Shown here in pieces: positions 20,441-31,640 of a DNA stretch of 64,000 nucleotides. Below the pieces are notes generated by a model. The model had not been told where the DNA came from, ran no database searches, and worked only from the letters and a program-made list of their open reading frames with translations. The translations under genes and the position numbers were made by a program. This DNA is from Lunularia cruciata (taxonomy: Eukaryota; Streptophyta; Marchantiopsida; Lunulariales; Lunulariaceae). The first letter of the stretch is position 1; every line of letters starts with the position of its first letter. The stretch covers positions 28,844,333 to 28,908,332 of the forward strand of contig OX419756.1 in assembly GCA_948567375.1 (NCBI GenBank), read 5' to 3'.

Positions 20441-20457
20441 CCCCAACATAGTTGCCA
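20441..20457 (-). promoter_or_regulatory. Primer binding site of E0
   Basis: Minus-strand TGGCAACTATGTTGGGG lies four bases inside the terminus CCGTGACA. It resembles the TGGCGACTCCGTTGGGG primer sites of many gypsy elements and fixes the 5' end of the E0 internal region. Confidence 0.55.
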
Positions 20458-20461
20458 CTTA

Positions 20462-21206
20462 TGTCACGGGGATTGTAAGGTCTCAAGATTGCGACAGACA
20501 CCTGGCTGCCTGCGCTTAGGCTTTCTTGTTTGTCAATAACTCGGAAATTCTCCCGTAGTCCAATGATGGTGCTATTCTTTGGGTTGTGACAACAGCCCTT
20601 TTTTTGGGCAGCTTGCTTGCCGTTGCTCTTGGATGAAAACACTCCTCAACAACTACTTGTGTTAGGTTTTTGGAGTGTTCTATCTTTCTTGTACCGTCTA
20701 TTAATAGTCCTAGTTTGTTATTCTTGACCTCTTGTTTGGTCTATTATTCTCAGTTTTAGTGTGTTTTGGGGTTGGTGGGTTTTTGCAGTACTGGTCTGGT
20801 CTGATCTCACAGAGAGAAGGATCAAGTGGGGTTTTGTGGATTAGTCCACAAGTTATACGACCAGACTCAATTTTGGGCAATTTATTCAATGTTCTGACCC
20901 ACCTACATAAGCTAGACTGAGTCTTAAAGAATCATTTTCTTTCTTTAACCATTGTTTGCACATCAAATACACACACTCAATCACTAGGAATCTCATTTCC
21001 ATCTCAATTCCAAGTCTCATAGTTTTTAATCCTTTGAGAAAATTCAAATGGCTCCTCACTAAACAGTGATCACTTCAAAGCACTCTGACTAGCCAAGCAC
21101 ATGAAGAAAGAAATAGAATCAACCAGGTCCTATTTCATATACCTTACAGCTCTTCATCTCCCTATTTTGCAACATCTCTAATTGTCATTCCTTCCAATTC
21201 TCCATT
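20462..21206 (-). repeat. Probable part of the E0 5' LTR
   Basis: Plus-strand TGTCACGGGGATTG at 20462 would be the inner end of a minus-sense LTR ending CCCCGTGACA next to the primer site. The outer end is not seen: family B element E3 is inserted at 21211, and the sequence continues at 29697 in pyrimidine-rich DNA. No second copy of this LTR is recognised in the window. Confidence 0.4.
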
Positions 21207-21210
21207 GTCC

Positions 21211-21895
21211 AGTGAGCTGGCCTATCTTTCACTCAGGATGACCCTTTGATGGCTATTATGGTAGCGCACCATGGACTAAGAAAGCAAGGAATCCCAATTC
21301 CATCATACTCCTCCAAGGCTAACACTCCAAGACTCAAGACATTGCTCACTAGAGAACTCAATGAGAGAAAGCTAGTTGCAAATGAAAGGATGATGAGTAC
21401 CTCTTCACCCCTTGTTTATATACTTGTGAAATATTTACGTACCAAAGTTACTAATTACTAAAGTAACTCAAGTTATTAGGCTAAAATGTCAAGTAAAGTC
21501 AAAAATTAGAAAGGAATATCTATTCACATGGGTATAATCCCCTAAGCATGTGATCTTATCTTGACCCAACCACTAAGTCAAGGATTCTTTCACATGGGCT
21601 ATTTTTTGGACTATAGAAGAAACCAAAACAAAAGGCTTGCGGGCCTGAGAGTTCTCAACTCTTTCCTCAAAGCCAAACACCTAGGAATAATACCAAGTCA
21701 ACATACTAGAATCCAAAATAGTGGTGCTCATCTTTTCCACTTCCTCTAAAGTAAGGTTCCCTCTATCTTAGCTATGACTAACTTTAGCTAATCATGACTA
21801 ATGAAGAACCATCCTTTATCTCTATATAAATAATATCTTTTAATTATTTATAATATCAAACTAAATATCACATACATGCAAAAATGGGTGAAACA
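21211..21895 (-). repeat. 3' LTR of E3
   Basis: Plus-strand start AGTGAGCTGG (terminal T changed) and end GGTGAAACA. It aligns along its length with the E1 LTRs but has many small differences, including loss of part of the CACAATACTACACACATG segment near its end. Confidence 0.88.
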
Positions 21896-21942
21896 TTTAC
21901 CCCATACTAAGTTTTCACTTTGTCTTCAAAGTGAAGGTCTCT

Positions 21943-23054
21943 CTACCTTCTATGATATATTTTCAACTTATCATGGTTAATCCTATCAAAGTGTTTTCCT
22001 CCCAACTCCTTGAGATCATAGGTGTAATTGCCCCACACCTTCTCCACTATGAAAGGACCAAAGTACTTAGGCAAAAACTTCTTTTGCACTCTCTTGAATC
22101 GAATAGAATCAAATAACATTACCCAATCACCTTCTTTGAAAGGCTCCACCTTCTTCTTGCCTTCCTCTTGTCATAGCTCTCCTTTTGTTTCCTTTGGGCT
22201 TGCTCCACTTGAACCATTGCAACTACTCTTGCCTCTTCCAACTCCATGAGTTGTTCCGTCCTTGACTTCTCTGCATCACCTCCTTGTGCTTTCTTCAATC
22301 TCCTATGAATGCTTTGGAAGGTAGGAAGATCAAAGTGAATAGGTAATGTAGACTCAATACCATATACCAATTGAAATGGAGAATACCCAGTGGAAGTCTT
22401 CATGGTTGTCTTATACTCCCACAAAACTGCATGAGTCCTCTTCTCCCAATGATGTTTAGCCTCCTCCATTTCTGCATCTTTGGCCTACATCATGCATAAG
22501 GTCTGATTGGTTCTCTCTGCCAAGCCATTGGAATTTGGCTTATAGGATGTAGTAACTCTATGTATGATAGAGAAATGTTGTAGTATGGTTGTAGTAATGC
22601 TTCTTGTAAACTCTCTTCCTCTATCAAAAACTAACTCCAAAGGGCATCCAAACCTAGTGATAATGCATTCATAAAGAAATCTCCCAACTTCATCTTCATT
22701 CTTGTCTCTCAATGGTCTAGCCTCAACCCACTTGGTAAGATAATCAGTAACTACAACAATGTACCAATTGTTCCTTGGGGTTTTATTGAGAGGACCTACA
22801 AAATCAATTCCCCACTTCTCAAAAGGTCCTAACAATGGAATTGATCTAAGAGGTGGAGTGGATATAGACTTTCTAGCAAAAGCTTGAAAATCATGACAAG
22901 TTTTGCAATAATCAAGACAATCCTTGAAAATCCCTCTCCAATGGTAACCTACATCTAGAATCTTGAAAGCAATCACCTTTTGTGCAAGGTGTCCTCCACA
23001 CACTAAACCTTCATGAAACTCCTTTATAAGTAGGATAGACTCATCCTTACCCAC
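21943..23054 (-). pseudogene. E3 integrase, broken
   Basis: Frames 23054-22485, 22469-22119 and 22149-21943 together cover the zinc module (HEGLVCGGH; the CHVCQ box is degraded to CHDFQ), the core (GIDFVGPLNK, LVFDRGREF, GLAERTNQT) and the GPF module (KYFGPFIVEKVW). Breaks are a TAG at 22485 and a frameshift near 22130. Loss of a Cys in the zinc module is an additional inactivating change. Confidence 0.85.
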
Positions 23055-23060
23055 TGCTCT

Positions 23061-24760
23061 TCAAAGTAGACCATTTGCTCCTTGGTGAAAAAGAATATCC
23101 TCCACCATTGTGTAAGGTCTAGATCTTGCTACAAAGACCTTCCTCTTCCTAGCATGCATCCCTTTTGGATAGTTACCTCTTGTCACAAAATCCACAATCT
23201 CCTTGTACTCCATTTGAACCTCTTGAGTGACTGAGATTGTCATGAGCTCCTCATCCGGGAAGGAATCATCCACCTTGCTCATCTCCATCATGATCATAGG
23301 CTCTAGATACCAAATCAACATTTGCATGTTTCTTTCCTGGCCTATCCTCAATGGTGTAGTCATACTCAGACAAGAGTATCATCCACCTTGCTAGTCTCCC
23401 TTCAACATTAGGCTTGTTGAAGATGTACTTCAAAGCCTTGTGATCCGTGACAATGGTGGCTTTTCCTCCAATCAAGTAGTGTCTAAACTTCTTGAGACCA
23501 AAGATCACTACCAACCCTTCTCTCTTTGTGATAGAGTAGTTCTTTTTTGCTAAAACCATCTGCCTACTAGCATAAGCTATTGGATGATCATGCCCATCTT
23601 GGTCTAATTGACTAAGAGTGCATCCTATAGGTACATAAGAAGCATCAATGTAGAGGATGAAAGGCTTACTCCAATCAGGTTTAGCAAGAATTGGAGCTAC
23701 AACAAGGGATTGCTTGAGCTCCTCAAAAGCTTTCACAGCCTTCTTGTCCTCCAAAATCACCATGTAATCTACACCCTTCTTCATATAGATGGTCAATGCT
23801 TGTTGTAAAATGAGATGATGAACCTCCTATAGTACCCAACCATCCCCAAGAATTGGCGGCACTTTGTCAAGCTTGAAGGGAATGGAAGGTCTAAGATTTT
23901 CCTCACCTTCTCAAGATCAATTGCCATTACATCCTTGGAGATGATGTGCCCCAAAAGTAGACCTTCTTCACATCCAAAAATGCACTTCTTTGGGTTGACT
24001 AATGCATTTGCCTCATCCAAGCATTGCAAGACATTGATTAGGTGCTCAAAGTGCTCCTCCTTGCTCCCATATCCTTAAAAGTCATCAATGAAGTCTCTCA
24101 TAAATTTCCCAATGAAAGGTTCAAATACCTTGTTCATGAATCATTGGAATGTGGCTAGGGCATTAGAAAGCCCAAAAGGCATGACCTTGAAAGCGTAAGT
24201 TCCCCAAGGTGTGGTGAATGTGGTGAGTTGTTGATGCTCTGGTGCAATCTTGATTTGGTTGTATCCACTATAACCATCTCTAAAACTGTACTTCTCATGA
24301 CCTACAACCTCCTCCAAGATCTCATCAATGAATGATAATGGGTCGTAGTTCTTCTTGGTAACAGCATTGAGCTTCTTGTAATCCACACATACCCGAAGCT
24401 TACATTCTTTTTCTTCACAATGACAATTGGAGATACCCATTCTAAATTCTCTACATCAAAGATAAATCTAGCCTCCTTGAGCTTATCAATCTCCTCCTTC
24501 AAAACCAAAGATATTGGTGGGCTAATGCAACGTTGCTTTTGGCGGTTTGGTCTTGCATGTGACTCCACCTCTATCTTGTGCTCCTCCAAGGTGACTTCCT
24601 TCAAATCCTTGTAACTGAAAGCAAACACATGGATGAACTTGCGGAAAATCTCCTCAAATCTCACCTTCTCCTCCTTGGTAACATTTGGGCCATACTTGAG
24701 GGTAGATAACCTTCTCTCTACCTCCTCAAGTGTCAATGGTGATTTATCTGGGTCCTTCAA
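23061..24760 (-). pseudogene. E3 reverse transcriptase and RNase H, broken
   Basis: RT pieces at 24760-24302 and 24440-24141 (YSFRDGYSGYNQIKIAPEHQ, AFKVMPFGLSNA) overlap by a frameshift near 24405, where E1 reads KKKNGKLWVCV. RT end at 24029-23793, and RNase H at 23796-23266 (PFILYIDASYVPIGCTLSQL, IVTDHKALKYIF). The upstream frame is closed by TAG at 24766-24764, the same position as in E1. Confidence 0.85.
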
Positions 24761-24763
24761 AAC

Positions 24764-27447
24764 CTATGGCTTAGGTGCAAAATCCATAGCACACAAGGGA
24801 TACACATTTGAATCAGATTCAGATTCATCCTCCTCCGTGGAAGTCTCCTCTTCCATGCTTGTGTCCACACCTGAAGCTCTCTCTTCAGAATCTGATTTCC
24901 AATAATCAGAAGATGGTGTATCTGAATGTGAAATGTTGGTGATGTTAGTCACAAGAACTGTGACTCTATGGTTTGATGGCCCAATCCTCAAGTACCCTTT
25001 GTGCTATCAATCAATTGTGCATGTTGCTCTCAACCATGGCCTCCCAAGAAGTAAGTCATAGCTTGAATCCTTCAAGACTTGGAAAGTCATGAGATTTTGA
25101 ACTCCCATAATTGAAACTATCACTTTATCCATCACCCCTACTAGTCAAACTTGTTGCTTGTTTGCCATGCTCACCACAAATGTTGAAGGTCTTGGGGGTA
25201 TCATACCCAACTTCTTCATCAACCTTTCTGACATGGCATTCACTGTTGATCCGTCATCAACAAGTGCATCCTTGATGTTGTGACCATTCTCTCTCACATC
25301 AATCTTGGAGACATATTCACAAGCCTCCCATGGTGTTGGCTTGGCATCCACCACTCCCATTGATATTAGAGCTTTTGCCTTCTTCTTCCTCTTGATCCTT
25401 GTAGAACTCAAACCACCTCTAAAGTCCTTTCTCAAGGTAGGGTTCAAAGTAATCAATTGGCCCACTGTGATGTTAGCCTTGTGACTACTAACATCCTCCA
25501 ACACATTGTAGTTCCATTGTTGCTTTGAAATCAAGAAATCCTCAACTTCTTCCTTGGAGTCTTTTTTGTTGATGGTGTTGATGTGCACGTGCTCCTAGTA
25601 GACATTGGAGTATCCTTGCTTAGCGTAAATCCTTGAGAAGAGTGAACATCCTCTGCAAAATGAGCTCCCTTCTTCTCTTGTGCCAAAAGCTCTAAATTAA
25701 GACTATTGGAGTTTGAGCTATAACACCCATTTGTGCATGTGTGTGGTATTGTGATATTTAGCTTGGTATTACAAGTACTTAAGAGATATTATTTATATAG
25801 AGATAAAGGATGGTTCTATATTAGTCATGGTTAGCTAAAGTTAGTCATAGCTAAAAAAGAGGGGACTTTACTTTAGAGGAAGTAGAAAAGATGAGCACCA
25901 CTATTTTGGATTTTAGTGTGTTGACTTGGTATTATTCCTAGGTGTTTGGCTTTGAGGAAAGAGTTGAGAACTCTTAGGCCCGCAAGCCTTTTTGTTTTGG
26001 ATTCTTCTTTAGTCCAAGGATAGCCAATGTGAAAGAATCCTTGACTTAGTGGTTGGGTCAAGATAAGACTACATGCTTAGGGGAATATGCCCATGTGAAT
26101 GGATATTCCTTTCTACTTTTTCACTTTACTTGACTTTTAGTCTAGTAACTTGAGTTACTACGGTAATTAGTAACTTTGGTACGTAACTATTTCACAAGTA
26201 TATAAACAAGGGGTGAGGAGGTACTCAACATCCTTTTCATTTGCAACTATCTCTCTCTCATTGAGTTCTCTAGTGAGCAATGTCTTGAGTCTTGGAGTGT
26301 TAGCCTTGGAGGAGTATGATGGAGTTTGGGTTCCTTGCCTTCTTAGTCCATGGTGCGCTACCATAATAGCCATCAGAGGTTCATCCTGAGTGAGAGACAG
26401 GCTAGCTCACAGAGCACTCTCCCTTCTCATACTTGCTCTCAACCACATATATGAATGCTATCCCCTTACCTTTGTTTGGATAAGGAGCCACTTGGGTTTC
26501 ACTACCTCCCTCTTTCCGTCTATTGGCTCCCTCATAACCCCTTCCTCCATGGTAAGTGGAATTTGGGCAATTCCTTTAGATATTGCCTCTTCCTCTACAA
26601 CCAAAACAATTTTTATCATTGAAATTGTTGGCTAGTTGGCCTCCTCTATATGGATAGTTTCTATAACTCCTAGGCCATCTCCCTACATTCTGATCAATCT
26701 CTCTCTTCTCCCATAGTTGCACCACATTGATCTTGAGATCTGCAAGTTGTCCAGTGATGGTTTGAAGTGGATCCTTTGGCGGAGGAGAACGGGAGCAACT
26801 ACTACTTGTAGTGCAACCCTTGCCACCAAAGTATTAGAAGTTCCACCATACTTGTAACCTTGAGGAGGATGCACAACCTCCTTCACCACCAAATCACTCT
26901 CATCCCCTTCCAAACTCTCCTCCATATGAATTGTGATCTTGATAGCTTCAACCTTGGAAGAAGGTTTCTCATATCTCACCTTGCTTCTAATTTTTTGTCT
27001 CAACCCTCCCACAAAATTCTTGGTGAGCATGGCCCCTATGCCAATCATGGTAGTCTCCATATCATCTCCGCCTTTCCTCAACACTATATAAAATCTGGAC
27101 TCTAACTTTTCCACTCTTTCCACATAGACTCTCACTTTCTCTCCATCTCCTTGTTTGAGAAAGGTAACCTCACTCATCAATCTCTCATAACTCTCATCTG
27201 GGAGAAAGTTCCCAATGAGTGCTGAAGTCAAACTCTCCCAAGTCTCTTCTTCCCCATCTCTCCTCTCTCTCTTTTGGTATTCTGACTCATACCATGTAAG
27301 TGCTGCATCCTCAAAGAAATCTGGTAATAATAAGGCCCACTCATTCTTCCTTCTCTCATTTTTTCCTATGCAAGCTCTCTTGAATTTTCTCACAAAGACC
27401 TCCACATCTTCTCCATCCTTGCCAAAGAAAACTGGAAGTTTCCACAT
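24764..27447 (-). pseudogene. E3 gag and protease, broken by a solo LTR
   Basis: The capsid part at 27447-26683 begins MWKLPVFFGKDGEDVEVFVR and carries ALTWYESEY as in E1. The zinc knuckle region lies near 26600 and reads CFGCRGRGNI, which breaks the box. Then comes the solo LTR, then 25588-25145 with the protease motif ALVDDGSTVNAMSERLMKKL (DDG), closed by the same TGA as in E1. The spacer to RT is 24991-24764. Here the base missing in E1 after the TGA is present, so protease would be in the gag frame apart from the TGA. Confidence 0.82.
25719..26411 (+). mobile_element. Solo LTR of family B nested in E3 gag
   Basis: Begins TATAACACCC and ends GCTCACA (693 bp), in opposite orientation to E3. 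The exact tetramer GAGC flanks it (25715-25718, 26412-26415). Removing the LTR plus one GAGC restores the sequence GTTTGAGCACTCTC seen uninterrupted in E1, which proves the 4-bp duplication. Confidence 0.93.
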
Positions 27448-27644
27448 CTTAACCCCTCACCATCTTTCTTTTCTCTCAATTTTTTTCTCTTTTCTTTCTC
27501 TCACTCTATAACTAATAGAGTATATACATGACTAACACCAAAGAGTAATCCACCTTAGGGAACACAAAAGATTCAGTTTACTCCAAGATTTCTATAGCAA
27601 CATCAAATCCTAGAGTGCATATTAATCGAACCCTCATGGATAGT

Positions 27645-28147
27645 TTATCCATAAGTTGAAAGATTATCTCCATCACTAATCTTGAGAACTAACTGATGAA
27701 GGTGGTAGTATTTTTGTAGTTGTACTAGAGTCTCTCCAAGATCTTTCACCAAAGTTTCCAAAAGTGATTTTACTCCACTACACTCATGTCCTTTTAGAAG
27801 TCCTTCAACTTCACAAACCTCACACAACTCCTTGGTCTTAGATCTTCTCCCTCCCAATCTTGGTGAAGAAGGTCCAACATGCAAACCCAAGTCAAGTAAG
27901 CCTCTCCTTTCCCTTAATCTCTTGCTCTCAAAGGTCAATGTACATGAACTTGCCTTATGTCCCTTCTCTTGACATAGAAAGCACTTAGACTCACTCTTTC
28001 CTCCAAGTGGTGTAGGTTTTTGGATCTTATCAACACTCTCTTCAAATTCTATTGAAATTCTCTTTTCCTCAAATCCACCCCTAAAATCACCTCAAACCCT
28101 TGGGGAACCTTGCATAGTCTCAATGTCCACTCTTGATGACCCTCCAT
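27645..28147 (-). pseudogene. Accessory zinc-knuckle ORF in E3 leader, frameshifted
   Basis: Counterpart of the E1 leader ORF at 15826-16227. It starts with the same MEGHQEW at 28147, loses frame by one missing base near 28062, and reads on in the second frame with CFLCQEKGHKASSC, KRLRERRGLLDLGLHVGPSS and KELCEVCEVEGLLKGHEC. It then extends beyond the E1 stop with ETLVKDLGETLVQLQKYYHL to a stop at 27645. The two copies together suggest an ancestral ORF of about 170 codons. Function is unknown. Confidence 0.6.
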
Positions 28148-29003
28148 GTTCCCAAGATGAATCTAAACACTCAAACATACTTTTTGTTGCTCTCAACATC
28201 ATGCATGAGATCTCAACTCTGTAGAATTGATCCTTCCTCACAATATCATGCAAATCTCTCAACTTGTATGCATTGATCCTCTGAAACTTTGCACACGTGA
28301 TCACAACTCTAGGGCGTCCCTCTCTGCAAAATTTCAGATCTTTTCATTAAGCCATTTGGCCTAGACACCTTTCTATTCAACACACATATTTCAGATTTGG
28401 TCTCAAAACCACCCCCTTTATTTCAAAAACTTATAACTCCCTGTGCAAGAATGATATCTCTCTAATTTTTGTTGCAAAAAGTAGGATATAATGCATTGCA
28501 TTTTCATGGTAATTTTCAAGACAATTCATTGAAAATTGAAGAAATGGCAGACTCTGTATAATTTTCCAGAGAGCATGCAATTGTGGGAGCAATTTACCCT
28601 ATCAACTTTCAAAAATTCTAGCCCAATGCGCATAGTAGCTCTCACGGTAATTTTAAGTGTGATAATTGAAAGATAACCCAAGCTATCATGTATAGAAATT
28701 TCAAGTCCAGATCTCAAACTTGAGATTTTGCCCAAAATCACCTTAATCCCCAAAATCTGCAATCCACCTCACACAATCTCTCCAAATCCTCTCATGTGTA
28801 CAAGATGTACAAAATCACTTCAAATACATAATAATGAATTACAGGGTATATAAATGGATCTTGGTTCTCTAACATAAGTTCAACCCTCTCCTCTCCTAAT
28901 TTTCTCTCCAAGTGAGCTCTCGTAGTCTCCTTCTGTCTAATGTAGAATTGAATATGGAACACTATCTTGTCTTCTAGAGAGGTCCCGACAATAGAACCAA
29001 AAA

Positions 29004-29696
29004 TGTGAGCTGGCCTGTCTCTCACTCAGGATGAACCTCTGATGGCTATTATGGTAGCGCACCATGGACTAAGAAGGCAAGGAACCCAAACTCCATCATA
29101 CTCCTCCAAGGCTAACACTCCAAGACTCAAGACATTGCTCACTAGAGAACTCAATGAGAGAGAGATAGTTGCAAATGAAAGGATGATGAGTTCTTCCTCG
29201 CCCCTTTTTTATATACTTGTGAAATAGTTACATACCAAAGTTTACTAATTACTGGAGTAACTCAAGTTACAAGGCTAAAAGTCAAGTAAAGTCAAAAAGT
29301 AGAAAGGAATATCCATTCACATGAGCATAATCCCCTAAGCATGTGATCTTATCTTGACCCAACCACTAAGTCAAGGATTCCTTTACATGGGCTATCCTTG
29401 GACTAAAGAAGAATCCAAAACAAAAAGGCTTGGAGGCCCAAGAGTTCTCAACTCTTTCCTCAAAGCCAAACACCTAAGAATAATACCAAGTCAACACACT
29501 AGAATCCAAGATAGTGGTGCTCATCTTTTCTACTTCCTCTAAAGTAAGGTCCCCTCTATCTTAGCTATGACTAACTTTAGCTAATCATGACTAATGTAGA
29601 ATCATCCTTTATCTCTATATAAATAATATCTCTCAAGTACTTGTAATACCAAGCTAAATATCACAATACCACACACATGCATAAATGGGTGTTATA
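29004..29696 (-). repeat. 5' LTR of E3
   Basis: Plus-strand ends TGTGAGCTGG and GGTGTTATA. The primer site TGGTTCTATTGTCGGGAC on the minus strand lies just left of it. The target duplication GTCC follows at 29697. Confidence 0.9.
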
Positions 29697-31640
29697 GTCC
29701 AGTAGGTCCTTCCTCGAGATTCTCCCTTCTGCCGACAATTCTCCTCTATGGCTTTCTCTCTCAAAAGCCCCTTTTGATTCTTATTCCTTTCTTGCCCAAA
29801 CTTTACTCCTCTCTTTGAGAGTTCCTCCTCCTGTCTAGACTTTAGTCCTCTCTTTGAGAACTCCTCCTCCTGTCAAGACTTTAGTCCTCCTTTTGAGAGT
29901 TCCTCCTCTTGTCCAGACTTTAGTCCTCCCTTCAAGATCTCATCAACTTGCCAAACCTTATTCAAGATCCTTCTGCCCAGCCGAAACTCCCTTTTGATGT
30001 TTCACTGTCCTGCCAACCCTCTCCATGCTTCACAGCCCTGTCAAATTCTCTCCAAAGATTTCTCTTCACTGTCTTGCATACTCTTTTGATGTTTCTCACA
30101 GTAAATTCTCTCCATGCTTTCTTGTCCTACGGACAATTCTCTTGCATACTCTTTTGATGTTTCTCACAGTAAATTCTCTCCATGCTTTCTTGTCCTACGG
30201 ACAATTCTCTTGCTGCTTCACAGCCTTGTCAAATTCTCTCCAAAGATTTTTTTTTCACTGTCTTGCATACTCTTTTGATGTTTCTCACAACAAATTCTCT
30301 CCATGCTTCTTTGTTCCACAGAAAATATTTTCTATGCTTCATTGTCCTACAGACAATTCTCTTGATGCTTCACAGCCCTACAGACAATTCTCTTAGTGCT
30401 TCACAACCCTATCAACTCTCTCCAAAGATTTCTCTTTGCTGTCTTGTCAATTTGTCAGCCAGAGCTTCCTTCCTTCAAAGTCTCCTTCTAAATCCTTACT
30501 CCTGTCCCGTCATCTCTCTCCAGATTTTCTTTGATCTCTCCCACTTTGATCTCAGCCAAGCTTTTCTTCCTGTGAAGTCCCCTCCTAAACCCTTCCTCTT
30601 GCCCTGCCATCTCTCTCGAGCATTTCATCCCACATTCACCATTGTCCTATCATTAGCAAGTTCTACTCTTGAGCTTTTCACTCAACACTATTGTGTTGAT
30701 TCATCAACCAGAGATTTTCTTCCTTCAAAGTCTCCTCTTCCCACACTCACCATTGCCCTGTCCTCAGCAAGTTTTCCTCTTGAGCTTTTCACTCAACACT
30801 ATTCTGTTGATTCATCATCTAGAGATTTTCTTCCTTCAAAGTCTCCTCTTCCCACACTCATCATTGTCCTGTCATTAGCAAGTTCTACTCTTGAGCTTTT
30901 CATTCAACACTGTTCTGTTAATTCATCAGCTAGAGATTTTCTTCCTTCAAAGTCTCCTCTTTCCACACTCATTATTGTACTATCATTAGCAAGTTCTCTC
31001 TTGTCCCCTTAATTTTCCACTCTTCAGCCAAACTTTCTCTCAAAATCATCCCTAAACTCACATTTGTTTGTCCATCCTTGTTTTAGCAAGATCTCTTATC
31101 ATCCTTATTGCCTTCTTCTCTTGTCAAACCCTACTGCCTTTGGTGAAAATCAAAAACCTCTCCTATTCTTCTTCTCTTCTTGTCAACCTTACTCCTTCTT
31201 CTCCCATCAAACCTTATTGCCTTTTGTCAAAACTCAAAACCCCTCCTATCCTTCCTTACTACCTTCTGTCAAAACTCAAAACCCCTCTTGTCCTTCTTCT
31301 CTTCCTATCCATCTTACTATCAAAAAAAACCTCTAAACCTCCCATATTTCCAAACTCAAAAGACTCTTTTGGCTCCTTCACTAAAAACAAATACTCTTCA
31401 CTCCAATAACATAAAACAAAGTCCTGAGCTCATGTAACCCAAATTTATTTCTTGGCTCAAGCCACATTAAAAGAACCCCCAAGCTTATAGCACCTCAAAC
31501 TATTTCCGGGCTTCACAATAATATAGCAAATAGCTCCCACGACAAGGCAGCATAAAACAACACTCGAGACATATAGACATAAATCCGAGTTCCTTACAAC
31601 AACAAGAAGAGAAAAAAGAAATTTTATCACACCAAAGACA
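29697..31640. repeat. Pyrimidine-rich repeat region
   Basis: The plus strand is strongly C/T-rich, with imperfect repeats containing CTCCTCCTGTC and ACTTTAGTCCTC (29800-29930), a repeat of about 68 bp near 30070-30210 and a 111-bp repeat at 30669-31000. Long but low-complexity open frames occur on the plus strand (for example 30182-31012) and look like by-products of the composition. Before E3 insertion this DNA was contiguous with the E0 LTR candidate ending at 21206. It may be part of an LTR or leader of an old element. No gene is supported. Confidence 0.6.
30669..31000 (+). repeat. 111-bp tandem repeat, about three copies
   Basis: The segment starting TTGAGCTTTTCACTCAACAC recurs at 30669, 30780 and 30891, a period of 111 bp (37 codons). 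Each copy includes TTTTCTTCCTTCAAAGTCTC. Copies are about 90 percent alike by eye. Confidence 0.85.

Larger units (their letters stand above)
21211..29696 (-). mobile_element. Family B gypsy element E3, complete ends, older
   Basis: LTRs at 21211-21895 and 29004-29696 enclose pol and gag on the minus strand. The 4-bp repeat GTCC flanks it (21207-21210 and 29697-29700). A family B solo LTR in opposite orientation sits in its gag at 25719-26411. The LTRs are visibly more diverged from each other than those of E1, and pol has several frameshifts, so it is an older insertion of the same family. Confidence 0.92.

Noticed and set aside
30182-31012. 276-codon plus-strand frame in the pyrimidine-rich arm
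   Set aside because: Its Ser/Leu/Phe/Pro composition follows from C/T-rich tandem repeats that have few stop codons; it has no domain or signal.
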